A stretch of DNA of 28,911 nucleotides from UBA9547 sp043769845 (GCA_043769845.1 JAYVIX010000197.1:1-28911), one strand, 5' to 3'; positions 8,396 to 16,594 are shown, counted from the stretch's first letter. Program-made: numbers and translations. Notes: generated from the letters alone by a model not told the origin.

Positions 8396-8917
8396 ATGGC
8401 TTTAATAAAATCAGTAAAAGGACTTGCTCCACGTTTTGGCGAAAATTGTTTTTTAGCCGAAAATGCGACCATCGTAGGTGATGTGGTAGCGGGCGACAAT
8501 TGTACGTTTTGGTTTCAGTGCGTGGTGCGTGGCGATGTGCATTATATCAAAATCGGAAATAATGTGAACATTCAAGACGGAGCGATTTTACATTGCACCT
8601 ACCAAAAACATCCTCTCAATATTGGCAATAACGTCTCGATTGGACATCGTGCAATGGTGCATGGTTGTACAATCGAAGATAATGTATTGGTTGGGATGGG
8701 AGCCATCGTGATGGACAATGTGTACATCGAGAAAAATAGCCTAGTTGCGGCCGGAGCCGTGGTGTTGGAAAATACCCGTATCGAAAGTGGTAGCATTTAT
8801 GCAGGCGTCCCAGCCAAGAAAGTAAAAGAACTGAGTCCCGAACATTTCAAAGACATAAACGAGCGCATCGCCAATAATTATGTGATGTATGCAAGTTGGT
8901 TTAAAGAAGGTGAATAG
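8396..8917 (+). CDS. Gamma-carbonic-anhydrase-like hexapeptide-repeat protein
   Basis: A 173-residue cytosolic protein, about normal length for the YrdA/PaaY/gamma-CA family. Left-handed beta-helix hexapeptides run from about residue 22 to 145 (for example NATIVGDVVAGDNCTFW and NVLVGMGAIVMDNVYI). The metal-binding histidines of the gamma class are present: His66 in AILHC, His84 and His89 in GHRAMVHG. Gln60, Asp61 and Arg45-Gly-Asp47 in VVRGDV also match the family. A C-terminal helix (about 148-173) closes the fold. Many homologues are trimeric zinc or iron proteins, and only some have shown carbonic anhydrase activity; others act as acyl-transfer or thioesterase accessory proteins. The enzyme activity here is therefore uncertain. 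It is a single-gene unit between two heptamer arrays. Confidence 0.9.
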   Translation: MALIKSVKGLAPRFGENCFLAENATIVGDVVAGDNCTFWFQCVVRGDVHYIKIGNNVNIQDGAILHCTYQKHPLNIGNNVSIGHRAMVHGCTIEDNVLVGMGAIVMDNVYIEKNSLVAAGAVVLENTRIESGSIYAGVPAKKVKELSPEHFKDINERIANNYVMYASWFKEGE

Positions 8918-8920
8918 TCG

Positions 8921-8948
8921 TAAGTATCAAGTATTTAGTAGTAAGATG
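8921..8948. repeat. Heptamer tandem repeats after the gamma-CA gene
   Basis: Four 7-nt units starting three bases past the stop codon: TAAGTAT, CAAGTAT, TTAGTAG and TAAGATG. They belong to the same TAGTA-type family as 14161-14202 and 26146-26180. Confidence 0.5.
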
Positions 8949-9039
8949 TACAATGAGCTATAAACATCGAGAAATTAAACCCTGCTTACAATTCCCCAAC
9001 TTCTTCGTAGTGTGATATATATTCTTTTAAAATCACAAA

Positions 9040-10527
9040 ATGAAGATCTTTACTTCTCTAATTTTCTCGCTTTTGCTTCTGAGTGCATTGTGCGTCAGTG
9101 GCAAAAACTATTACATCACGCCCAAAGGTACCACAACGAACGATGGTTCTAGTTTCTCGAAACCGATAGATTTATCAAAAGCCTTAGGTTTGGCCGCAGC
9201 TGGCGATTCCTTGATTTTGGAAGGCGGCACGTATCCAATAGCCTATGTTGTGGATACTAAAAACACCATTGTATTAGCCCAATCTGGCCAAAGAGGAAAG
9301 CCGATTTATGTGGTTTCTTACCAAAATTCGAAAGCCATTATTGATTTTTCGTTTCCTGCACATCTGTGGGTACAGAATAGTTTTGGATTGGATATTACGG
9401 GCAGCTACTGGTATTTTAAAGGAATCACGATTACTAATGCGGGCTATCATGGGGTGTACAATAAGGGCACAAATAATTCATTTGTCAATTGTGTTTTTTC
9501 CTACAACAAGTTTTCTGGCCTAGAAATCAATAAAGGCGGTTCGAATACCTCGGTGATCAATTGCGATGCGTTCAGAAATTATGACCCTAAAAACTTAGGT
9601 GGTTCGGCTGATGGTTTTGCTCCTAAACAAACCATGGGCACAGGAAATGTATTGATAGGATGCCGTGCTTACGAAAACTCGAATGATGGGTATGATACTT
9701 ATGATTGTCAAAATCCGATAGTAATCGAAAATTGTTGGGCGTTCAAAAATGGCCGATTAACAATAGGAACCACTGAATATGCAGGTAATAAAAATGGCTT
9801 CAAACTAGGTGGATTGGAGCAAATACAAAACAATAAAGTATACAACTGTGTCGCTTTCGGACATGAATTGAAAGGTTTTGACGAAAACAACAACAACGGA
9901 GCCATCACGATTTACAACTGTATTGGGTACAAAAACACTACTAATTTTTCATTCTCAGGTTCAATTGCTTCTGGCCAAAAACACGATTTCAAAAACAATA
10001 TTTCGCTCAGCGGAACGAATGCCGATGTAATCATAGGCTCGGTCACTCACACCAACCATACTTGGAACAGTGGTTTTGGTACTTCATCAAACGATTTCAA
10101 AAGCTTGGATTTGACACTGGCTTATGCAGATGGATCCTTACCCGAAAATGATTTGTTTAGACTGAAATCCACCAGCAAACTGATTGATGCAGGAGCACTC
10201 ACAGGCCGCCCGTACAATGGTTTGAAACCAGATTTGGGGCCTTTCGAAACCAAAGACCTCGCTACTTATTTGCAAGATTTGGCGAAAAACGATCGCAATA
10301 CCTTAGTCTTTCCAACTGTTTTTGATACAGAATTAAATGTCAGATTGCTTTCTACCATTGATAGTCCGAAAGTCTCGATTTATTCGATGCAAGGCGCACT
10401 TATGCATTTAGAAACGATTGATCATTCGGATAAATCCATTGCTACTGTCCACATGGTAGCTGGCAAATACATCGTAAAAGTGGAGAATAATGGTTTGAGC
10501 AGCTCTTATGTAGTGATGAAATTGTAA
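9040..10527 (+). CDS. Secreted PL9-type pectate lyase-like protein with T9SS tail
   Basis: A 495-residue protein: signal peptide (MKIFTSLIFSLLLLSALCVS), a right-handed parallel beta-helix (about 24-400), and a T9SS type A sorting domain (about 415-495; VFPTVFDTELNVRL, VSIYSMQGALMHLE, GKYIVKV). The helix matches polysaccharide lyase family 9: YYITPKGTTTNDGSS at the start, ADGFAPK with Asp191, CRAYENSNDGYD, VIENCWAFKNG, and GNKNGFKLGG with Lys255. In the family model Pel9A, one Asp from DGF and three from the SDDGWD motif bind calcium, and a Lys in the FKLGG motif is the catalytic base. Here the Lys and three of four Asp positions are kept, but the first Asp of that motif is Asn215. Likely role: surface depolymerisation of pectin-like polyuronates; substrate unproven. 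It ends at a strong terminator. Confidence 0.85.
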   Translation: MKIFTSLIFSLLLLSALCVSGKNYYITPKGTTTNDGSSFSKPIDLSKALGLAAAGDSLILEGGTYPIAYVVDTKNTIVLAQSGQRGKPIYVVSYQNSKAIIDFSFPAHLWVQNSFGLDITGSYWYFKGITITNAGYHGVYNKGTNNSFVNCVFSYNKFSGLEINKGGSNTSVINCDAFRNYDPKNLGGSADGFAPKQTMGTGNVLIGCRAYENSNDGYDTYDCQNPIVIENCWAFKNGRLTIGTTEYAGNKNGFKLGGLEQIQNNKVYNCVAFGHELKGFDENNNNGAITIYNCIGYKNTTNFSFSGSIASGQKHDFKNNISLSGTNADVIIGSVTHTNHTWNSGFGTSSNDFKSLDLTLAYADGSLPENDLFRLKSTSKLIDAGALTGRPYNGLKPDLGPFETKDLATYLQDLAKNDRNTLVFPTVFDTELNVRLLSTIDSPKVSIYSMQGALMHLETIDHSDKSIATVHMVAGKYIVKVENNGLSSSYVVMKL

Positions 10528-10550
10528 ACTAAATTTATTGATTTGATTAG

Positions 10551-10590
10551 GGTCAGACAGGTTTTTAAAGGCTTTGTCTGGCCTTTTTTT
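10551..10590 (+). terminator. Rho-independent terminator after the PL9 gene
   Basis: GGTCAGACA (10551-10559) pairs with TGTCTGGCC (10575-10583), 9 bp with one G-T wobble, followed by seven T. Confidence 0.8.
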
Positions 10591-10629
10591 AGGAAGAAAT
10601 AACACAATTACTTCAAATTAGTAGTCCCG

Positions 10630-10664
10630 AACTAACAATAAACTACTAACTAAAAACCGACTAC
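10630..10664. repeat. Heptamer tandem repeats
   Basis: Five 7-nt units: AACTAAC, AATAAAC, TACTAAC, TAAAAAC and CGACTAC. Four end in AAC and one in TAC. On the minus strand they read GTTAGTA-type, the same family as 26146-26180. Confidence 0.5.
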
Positions 10665-10974
10665 CATTTCGGAGGAAATGCCAAAAATACTTCTTAACTT
10701 TTTTCGTTTATTGATCATTTCGAAGCCCTAACTGGAATAGTATTAGAATAAGTGTATACTGGTAAAATGATGTTCGGAGTTTTTGACCTAGCTAAAATCG
10801 GTTTTTTTAGAAAAGTATGTAGAATTATTGCACTTCACACAGGCGGTTCGCATGAAATTGTAAGACACAACAGAGTATTTTTAAGCCATTTCAAGATATG
10901 AAGAAATGAATTGGTCTAAATCTATTATTTTCGCAAATCTGTTTTACGAGTACAATCCAATTTTTATTGTCAAC
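10665..10974. other. 310-bp gap with no recognised gene, upstream of the GT-C gene
   Basis: No plausible open frame, no tRNA-like cloverleaf and no strong hairpin was seen. TATTTTCG at 10926-10933 resembles a TAnnTTTG -7 box but has no TTTG at the right distance. It lies about 40 nt before the ATG at 10975, inside the in-frame extension to an ATG at 10906, and mildly favours the later start. Confidence 0.4.
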
Positions 10975-13020
10975 ATGAATCGCATCATCAATAGCAAATA
11001 TTTCGTTTTCCTGCTTCCAATAGTTGTCTTGCTTGCAGTAAGCTTCTATTTATATCCTGAATGGATAAATCTGCCACCTTCTTATGTACATCAATGGGCA
11101 CAAGCCGATTGGTACGCCATGGCAATGTGCTATGCGAAGGAAGATATCGTATTTTCATTGCCGAGAACATATGCTTTAAATACGAATTTTGTGAATCCAA
11201 GTCATTGGGGGCAAGGGATCACACGAGCCGATTTTCCTATTCATGCATATATTTCAGGTATCATCATGTATTATACCAATACATTCGAGCCTTATATATT
11301 CAGGACTTATACATTGATATACAGTTTAATAGGGATGATTTTCTTATTCAGACTCATTTATGACACTTCAAAATCACAAATATGGGCACTTTGTGCGATG
11401 CTGGTTGTTTTTACTAGCCCTGTATATGCCTATTATCAAGTTGGTTTTCAACCTGTAGTGCCTTCTTTTGCCAATTTTGTTATCGCCTTGTATTTTTTCT
11501 ACACACACTTCAAGCAAAAGAAAGAATCGCTTTTCTATTTGGCAGTTATTTTCATTACGCTTTCGGCACTTTCAAGACCTTCATTTGCGGTGTATTGGGT
11601 CGCATTTTTACTTTTCGTTCTGTGGAATTCATACAAAGTCAAGTCTTTTAAACTGTATCACTATGGAGCTTTTTTGCTTTCTTTTGCGCTGCAACTAGGT
11701 TCTTATTTGTACAATGTAGGTTTGAAAAAAGAGTATGGAGCTATGTTCATTGATTACCCTTTGCCTGCATCTACTATCACAACCTATTTCAACGATATGT
11801 ATATGGCAATGGGGGCTTGGCGATTCGATTATCTAAGTCATTCCCAGTATGTTGTTATGCTTATTGTGGTCGCCATAACAATCAGTCTTATTGCCTCAAA
11901 AGGAAAGCTTAGTTCTGAATCTAAAATGGCCTTGATTCTGTTGGCTATCTGTTTTTTAGGAGCATTTTCATTCACAGTTTTAATGTCTACACAGTTTCCT
12001 GATCATGACTATTATTCAATTGATGTTTTAATGCCAGTATTAGTAGTCATTTTCTTGGCATTTTCCGAAATTATTTCATCGGAACAAGAAAATTCTACCC
12101 CATTTGCGTTTGGAATACTTGCAACATGCTTCATGTTTAACATTTCAGATTGCAAAGCAGTTTTGGATTCACGTAGCAGCAAAGATGGAAAAAATGAATA
12201 TGAGGCAGTACGTGCGCAATATAAGGATTCTGGGAAATTTCTGGATCAATTGCGCGTGCCAAAAGATGCAAAGCTTTTGGTATTAAACAGTTTTACATTC
12301 AACATACCAATGTTGGAAATGGGCAGAAAAGGCTATCCTATTATTTACACTGCACCAGATAGTGTAAAGAAAGCATTGAATTATGCATACGAATATGCGG
12401 TCATTCGAACCAATGATGTGGCGCACATGCTCACCGTTTGTCCTTCGATGATTACGAAACTTGAAAAAATAGGAAGTAATAACTTGATAACGGTTTATAA
12501 AAACAGACGTAATCTGGCTGGTAATATCCTTTCGTTTTATGGTGTAGACGAGGGAAATGTACTGTTAGCGGATACTTCATCGTTTGACATCTTACCTAAA
12601 AAGGCGAAGTGGGAAATCTTACCAGAGCGTATTTCAAAGCGCGTCTCGTTTTCAAGTCCAAAATCACTTTTTGTAGATAGTTTAGATTTTATTGGACCAA
12701 TGGTGACTTTTGAAAACACAAAGCCATTGCTTGGTAAAAGATATTTGAATGTAATTCTTCGTATGAAAACACTTTATCCAAAAACAAATAAGAGTATTCG
12801 CTTGGCTTATGAGGTGTATTACAAAAGCGGAAAAACGTTCGAGTCCGAAGAAATACTAAGAGAGGAAATAAAAGGTAGCAAATGGCAGAACGCAAGTTGT
12901 AGTATCAAATTGCAATTGACCAATACCCAGAATATCAAGAAAGTAATATTGTTTTTGTGGAATTCGAGTAAGATATCCTACTCGGCAGATGATATTGAAA
13001 CCTATGTTTATACTGAGTAA
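10975..13020 (+). CDS. GT-C type membrane glycosyltransferase (GT39/ArnT-like)
   Basis: A 681-residue protein from ATG 10975. An ATG at 10906 would add 23 residues ahead of a normal first membrane segment. TM1 is at about residues 9-27. Its outer loop carries VHQWAQADWYAMAM, matching the conserved acidic loop of GT39/ArnT-like enzymes, with Asp45 the expected catalytic residue. Eight or more further hydrophobic segments run to about residue 400 (for example IYSLIGMIFLFRLIYD, VVMLIVVAITISLIA, MALILLAICFLGAF). A soluble C-terminal domain (about 430-681) follows, with beta-rich sequence at the end. The family moves sugars from polyprenyl-phosphate carriers to lipids, glycans or proteins on the outer face of the inner membrane. 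The acceptor is unknown and no glycan-synthesis genes adjoin it. It stands alone and ends at a bidirectional terminator. Confidence 0.82.
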   Translation: MNRIINSKYFVFLLPIVVLLAVSFYLYPEWINLPPSYVHQWAQADWYAMAMCYAKEDIVFSLPRTYALNTNFVNPSHWGQGITRADFPIHAYISGIIMYYTNTFEPYIFRTYTLIYSLIGMIFLFRLIYDTSKSQIWALCAMLVVFTSPVYAYYQVGFQPVVPSFANFVIALYFFYTHFKQKKESLFYLAVIFITLSALSRPSFAVYWVAFLLFVLWNSYKVKSFKLYHYGAFLLSFALQLGSYLYNVGLKKEYGAMFIDYPLPASTITTYFNDMYMAMGAWRFDYLSHSQYVVMLIVVAITISLIASKGKLSSESKMALILLAICFLGAFSFTVLMSTQFPDHDYYSIDVLMPVLVVIFLAFSEIISSEQENSTPFAFGILATCFMFNISDCKAVLDSRSSKDGKNEYEAVRAQYKDSGKFLDQLRVPKDAKLLVLNSFTFNIPMLEMGRKGYPIIYTAPDSVKKALNYAYEYAVIRTNDVAHMLTVCPSMITKLEKIGSNNLITVYKNRRNLAGNILSFYGVDEGNVLLADTSSFDILPKKAKWEILPERISKRVSFSSPKSLFVDSLDFIGPMVTFENTKPLLGKRYLNVILRMKTLYPKTNKSIRLAYEVYYKSGKTFESEEILREEIKGSKWQNASCSIKLQLTNTQNIKKVILFLWNSSKISYSADDIETYVYTE

Positions 13021-13023
13021 TTA

Positions 13024-13062
13024 TTTCGTACCTGACAGATTTTCAAAATCTCAGGTACGAAA
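13024..13062. terminator. Bidirectional terminator between convergent genes
   Basis: TTTCGTACCTGA (13024-13035) and TCAGGTACGAAA (13051-13062) form a perfect 12-bp outer stem. After a CA bulge an inner GATTTT/AAAATC stem continues it. The hairpin lies between the stops at 13020 (plus) and 13066 (minus) and can serve both. Confidence 0.7.
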
Positions 13063-13065
13063 CAA

Positions 13066-14160
13066 TTACTTCAACGCCTCCAACATTTGCTCAATCTCTG
13101 GTACATCATTGTAGTGCCATTTGCCTCGCACGATTCCGTCTTGCATCAACATTAAACCTGGGTTGCTTCTAATGACCGTTTTGATGACCGTAGCATCCGC
13201 ATAAAAATACGGAAACGACAATTGGTTTTCGTTTCTGAAAGTAGCGATTGAATTATAGTCAGAGGAGCTCACGAGCCATGTTTGAATTCCGTTATTCGCC
13301 AGTTTTTTGACTAATTCGTTTATCTTAGTCATTTTTGAAGTATTAGCCTTTTGGGGTTTTAGTACAAAAATCAAGAGCTTTTTGCCTGTAAAACTTTCCT
13401 GAGTAAAATCACCTTCATCGTTCCAAATGGCATAATCGGTAATTTTTGGCAAGGCTTCTTTGTTCACAATTTCCATCGACTTGTATTTGTAAGTCGTATC
13501 GGTTGGGTAAGTACTGAATTCCACGTCTTTACCTTCTTTGGTCAGGGTGTATTTGTATTGAATCGGTTCAGAAGATTTCATTAATTTGCGAATATCTGCT
13601 CCGGTTTTGTACGCTCTGAAGTCGATAAACGAAAGGTGATTGACCGTAAAATAGGCCACATAAAAGGAAAAAAGTACCGTCAAACTCATGATAATATTGC
13701 CCGACCAAGATTGGTAAGATGAGGTAAGTTTGTTTCGATGAACAAACAAAACTGCGATAAGTGCCAGTAAAACAAGGTCTTTGCCGAAGGAAGTCCAAGG
13801 CGTTAGTTTCAGCGCATCGCCAAAACAACCACAGTCGGTCACTTTGTGAAAATACGCAGAGTAGAAAGTCAGGAAAGTGAAAAATACGATCAGAATCAGC
13901 AAAAGCCAACTCGTCAATTTCATGCGGTAATAAATGAGCAAGGCAACGCCAAGTACTACTTCAGAAACACACATCACGATGGCGATAAGCAATGAAATAG
14001 AGGAGAAATATTCAAAGATGGGATGAAAATCGAGCGCAAAAACCTCGAAATATTCTTCCATTTTAATGGCCGTCCCGATTGGGTCGTTCAGCTTTATGAG
14101 GCCAGAAATGATAAACAGAATTCCTACAAAAAAACGGCAGAACTGATGGATGTACTTCAT
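13066..14160 (-). CDS. BT_3928-like membrane protein (DoxX/MauE-like plus thioredoxin-like domain)
   Basis: A 364-residue protein with two parts. Residues 1-180 hold four to five membrane segments of DoxX/MauE type, starting CRFFVGILFIISGLIKLNDPIGTAIKMEEYF. A cytosol- or periplasm-facing loop carries DCGCFGDALKLTPWTSFGKD, with Cys110 and Cys112. The CGCFG..L....W..F..D pattern resembles MauE/VKOR-like redox membrane proteins. Residues about 250-364 look thioredoxin-like (GKKLLIFVLKP, WLVSSSD, PYFYADATVIKTVIRSNPGLMLMQDGIVRGKWHY), but the CxxC pair is missing, so any redox role would rest on the CGC loop. Proteins of this layout commonly sit with DUF1599, folP and cdaA in Bacteroidota, as here; function not established. 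It is probably co-transcribed after DUF1599, with a 47-nt gap. Confidence 0.8.
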   Translation of the reverse strand: MKYIHQFCRFFVGILFIISGLIKLNDPIGTAIKMEEYFEVFALDFHPIFEYFSSISLLIAIVMCVSEVVLGVALLIYYRMKLTSWLLLILIVFFTFLTFYSAYFHKVTDCGCFGDALKLTPWTSFGKDLVLLALIAVLFVHRNKLTSSYQSWSGNIIMSLTVLFSFYVAYFTVNHLSFIDFRAYKTGADIRKLMKSSEPIQYKYTLTKEGKDVEFSTYPTDTTYKYKSMEIVNKEALPKITDYAIWNDEGDFTQESFTGKKLLIFVLKPQKANTSKMTKINELVKKLANNGIQTWLVSSSDYNSIATFRNENQLSFPYFYADATVIKTVIRSNPGLMLMQDGIVRGKWHYNDVPEIEQMLEALK

Positions 14161-14202
14161 TAGGTGGTAAGAATCAAGTAATTAGTATCTAGTAATAATA
14201 TG
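14161..14202. repeat. Heptamer tandem repeats between DUF1599 and BT_3928-like genes
   Basis: Six 7-nt units, including TAAGAAT, CAAGTAA, TTAGTAT and CTAGTAA. They occupy nearly the whole 47-nt gap inside a probable operon. Confidence 0.5.
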
Positions 14203-14207
14203 AATAA

Positions 14208-14756
14208 TTATTCATATTTAAATCCTGATTGTATGAGTGCAAAAACGGCATAATTCATCATGTCGCGATAGTTGGCGTCAAGTCCTTCCGAAACCAATGT
14301 TTTGCCCTGATTGTCTTCAATTTGTTTGACTCGGTGCAGTTTCATCAGAATAATATCTGTTATTGAGCTCACACGCATTTCACGCCACGCCTCGCCATAA
14401 TCGTGGTTTTTGCGAAGTAAAAGTTCCAAAGTCGATTGCACTTCCTCGTCATAGCGTTGCATGACCCATTTCGGATCCAGCTCGATTGGCTGATCGGGAG
14501 TAATTCCCATCTGGATAATGGCAATGATGCTGTAATTGATGATGCCAATAAATTCGGAATTCAGATCGTCCGCCACCAATTGTTTGCCCTTTTCTTGGAT
14601 CGAGCGAATTCGTTGTGCTTTGATCAAGATCTGATCGGTGATGGATGGTAATCGCATGATGCGCCAAGCCGTTCCATAGTCGACCGTCTTTTTTTCGAAT
14701 AAAGAGCGGCAGCTATTTATCACTAATTTATATTCGTTTTCGGTTTGATTCGTCAA
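14208..14756 (-). CDS. DUF1599 protein with internal duplication
   Basis: A 182-residue soluble protein built of two homologous halves. Residues about 15-85 contain FEKKTVDYGTAWRIMRLPS, then TDQILIKAQRIRSIQEKG, then INYSIIAIIQMG. Residues about 103-180 contain LRKNHDYGEAWREMRVSS, then TDIILMKLHRVKQIEDN, then MNYAVFALIQSG. DUF1599 is a Bacteroidota-wide family without assigned activity. Its HDYGEAWR motif and compact helices recall all-alpha nucleotide-pyrophosphatase-like folds, but that is only a guess. The frame has no ATG before the first repeat; TTG at 14756 is the only usable start after the stop at 14766-14768. It is divergent from folP, with 65 bp between starts. Confidence 0.85.
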   Translation of the reverse strand: MTNQTENEYKLVINSCRSLFEKKTVDYGTAWRIMRLPSITDQILIKAQRIRSIQEKGKQLVADDLNSEFIGIINYSIIAIIQMGITPDQPIELDPKWVMQRYDEEVQSTLELLLRKNHDYGEAWREMRVSSITDIILMKLHRVKQIEDNQGKTLVSEGLDANYRDMMNYAVFALIQSGFKYE

Positions 14757-14785
14757 CGTAGTTTCTTATTATTATGAAAATCTGA

Positions 14786-14815
14786 TTTGGAACAAAAGCC
14801 GTTTAAATAGCTTTA
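14786..14815 (+). promoter_or_regulatory. Candidate promoter for folP
   Basis: TTTG (14786-14789), 18-nt spacer, TAGCTTTA (14808-14815, 7 of 8 to consensus). The predicted transcription start falls near 14819, only about 3 nt before the GTG start, so the mRNA would be nearly leaderless. Confidence 0.35.
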
Positions 14816-14821
14816 TCAAGG

Positions 14822-15682
14822 GTGAAAGATAGCGTATTTTACAGAAAACACACATTGAACCTTGGCGGAAATATTCTCGACTTGGCCAAACCCAAAGTGA
14901 TGGGCATACTAAATGTGACGCCTGATTCGTTTTACGATGGCGGATCGAATGTGCATTTGGATGTGCTACTTCGAAAAGCTGCGCAGATGATTTCGGACGG
15001 AGCAAGCATTTTGGATATTGGCGGATATTCGTCTCGACCAGGTGCAGTAGCCGTTTCCGAAGAAGAAGAGTTGGCGCGGGTAATTCCTGCGATAAAAGCC
15101 ATTTGTACCGAACTTCCAGAAGCCAATATTTCAATTGATACCTTCCGTGCCGAGGTGGCCAAACAAGCGATCGAGGCTGGTGCAAAGCTAGTAAACGACA
15201 TTTCTGGCGGAGAATTGGATCCTAAAATGTACGAAATACTGGCCCACTATAAAGTTCCGTATGTGATGATGCACATGCGTGGAACACCACAAAACATGAA
15301 GGATAATTGTAATTATGAAAATATTATATCTGAAATGTTGGATTATTTTCAGAATAAATTGCATAAATTGCACTCGTTAGGAATTTCGGATATCATTATC
15401 GATTTGGGATTTGGGTTTGCAAAGACGAGAGAACAGAATTTTTTTCTTTTGAAAAACCTAAGCCTTTTTAGTATATTGGGTTGTCCTGTTTTGGCTGGAG
15501 TGAGTCGAAAATCCATGATCTTCAAAACGCTGGGTATCTCGGCCAATGAAGCTCTGAACGGAACTACTGCCTTGAATATGGTTGCGCTTCGAAATGGAGC
15601 CTCTATTTTGAGAGTTCATGATGTGAAAGAAGCCATGGAAGTGGTAAAATTGAATGAAGAATTAGGAGTTTTGAATGAATAA
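14822..15682 (+). CDS. folP: Dihydropteroate synthase
   Basis: A 286-residue cytosolic TIM-barrel enzyme. It joins p-aminobenzoate to 6-hydroxymethyl-7,8-dihydropterin diphosphate to give 7,8-dihydropteroate in folate synthesis, and is the sulfonamide target. Visible motifs: MGILNVTPDSFYDGG (27-41), GASILDIGGYSSRPG, ISIDTFRAEVAK, LVNDISGG, VMMHMRGTPQNM, IIIDLGFGFAKTREQN, LAGVSRKS, and the C-terminal GTTALNMVALRNGASILRVHDV. Length is normal. GTG at 14822 is the only start that fits; an in-frame TAA lies at 14804-14806 and the next ATG is inside the first motif. It is divergent from DUF1599 and probably co-transcribed with cdaA 72 nt downstream, an order widely conserved in Bacteroidota. Confidence 0.96.
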   Translation: MKDSVFYRKHTLNLGGNILDLAKPKVMGILNVTPDSFYDGGSNVHLDVLLRKAAQMISDGASILDIGGYSSRPGAVAVSEEEELARVIPAIKAICTELPEANISIDTFRAEVAKQAIEAGAKLVNDISGGELDPKMYEILAHYKVPYVMMHMRGTPQNMKDNCNYENIISEMLDYFQNKLHKLHSLGISDIIIDLGFGFAKTREQNFFLLKNLSLFSILGCPVLAGVSRKSMIFKTLGISANEALNGTTALNMVALRNGASILRVHDVKEAMEVVKLNEELGVLNE

Positions 15683-15684
15683 AA

Positions 15685-15716
15685 ATTTTGGTCAGCACCG
15701 CAAGTCAGACTAAAAT
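15685..15716 (+). repeat. Intergenic hairpin repeat, copy 2, between folP and cdaA
   Basis: ATTTTGGTC (15685-15693) pairs with GACTAAAAT (15708-15716) over 9 bp with one G-T wobble. The 14-nt loop 15694-15707 is AGCACCGCAAGTCA. It starts 3 nt after the folP stop and lies 38 nt before cdaA. It has no T tract after it, so it does not look like a terminator. Confidence 0.6.
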
Positions 15717-15754
15717 CAACAAAACGATTGACTGCTAAAGATTAACGAGAAACA

Positions 15755-16594
15755 ATGTTTTTTTTATTTCAAATAGGATTTTTAGATATCACCTGGCTAG
15801 ATACGGCCGAGGTGCTATTACTTACGTTCCTTTTTTATCAGTTGTACAAACTGATGCGTGGTACAGTTGCCCTTAAAATTTTCATCGGTAGTGTTAGTAT
15901 ATATTTGGCTTATTTGGTTTTCAAGGCATTGGAGATGCAATTGCTTACCGCTATTTTTAGTAGAATAGTAGGCGTTGGTGTGATTGCGCTTATTGTGTTG
16001 TTTCAGCCCGAAATACGTAGGTTTTTGTTGATGATCGGACGGAATACGTTTTTAGATAGTAATTTTTCTTTCAAACTATTTCCTTCAAAATCAAGCCATT
16101 ACGATATTGGTCCTGTGGTAGAAGCAATTAAAAACATGGCCTCTACCAGTACTGGTGCACTTATTGTTTTCACTCGTACTTCTGATTTGCGTTACTATAT
16201 CGAAACGGGCGAGTTGTTGGATGCAGTGATTTCACGCAAATTGTTGCTTTCTATTTTCAACAAATACAGTCCTCTACACGATGGCTCGGTCATTATTTCG
16301 GACGGAAGAGTGAAGGCAGCTCGCTGTATTTTGCCCGTTTCCGAATCGGACGATATTCCTACACAATTGGGTTTGCGCCATCGCTCGGCCTTGGGTATTA
16401 CCGAACATTCGGACGCTTTGGTTGTGATTACTTCCGAAGAAACAGGAAATATATCCATAGCCGATCATGGACAACTGATATATGATATTCCTCATAATGA
16501 GATACATGCTCGCTTGATAAAGCTACTTTTTCCTGCAGCCAGCGAAAAGCCTAGCAAAGTGACGGCTGTAAATCCTCGGTTTCAGTTTTCTTGA
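15755..16594 (+). CDS. cdaA: Diadenylate cyclase, membrane CdaA type
   Basis: A 279-residue protein of CdaA (TIGR00159) type that makes c-di-AMP from two ATP. Three hydrophobic segments (about 17-30, 40-57, 66-85) anchor it in the inner membrane. They are followed by the conserved FQPEIRRFL and a cytosolic DAC domain (about 115-255). Active-site motifs: YSPLHDGSVIISDGR, where the usual DGA reads DGS at 176-178, and LGLRHRSALGITE with RHR at 208-210. TSEETGNISIADHG follows. Ser for Ala next to the catalytic Asp is conservative and the enzyme should be active. In many Bacteroidota it follows folP, as here. In Firmicutes cdaA instead pairs with cdaR and glmM, neither of which is present. Confidence 0.93.
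   Translation: MFFLFQIGFLDITWLDTAEVLLLTFLFYQLYKLMRGTVALKIFIGSVSIYLAYLVFKALEMQLLTAIFSRIVGVGVIALIVLFQPEIRRFLLMIGRNTFLDSNFSFKLFPSKSSHYDIGPVVEAIKNMASTSTGALIVFTRTSDLRYYIETGELLDAVISRKLLLSIFNKYSPLHDGSVIISDGRVKAARCILPVSESDDIPTQLGLRHRSALGITEHSDALVVITSEETGNISIADHGQLIYDIPHNEIHARLIKLLFPAASEKPSKVTAVNPRFQFS

Noticed and set aside
10926..10933. TATTTTCG before the GT-C gene, and the same at 27012-27019 before leuC, as promoters
   Set aside because: The -7 box is near consensus, but neither has a TTTG or TTG 18-21 nt upstream, so they are not listed as promoters.
14772..15185. 137-codon minus-strand frame over folP
   Set aside because: Antisense to the conserved N-terminal half of folP, with no recognisable motif.
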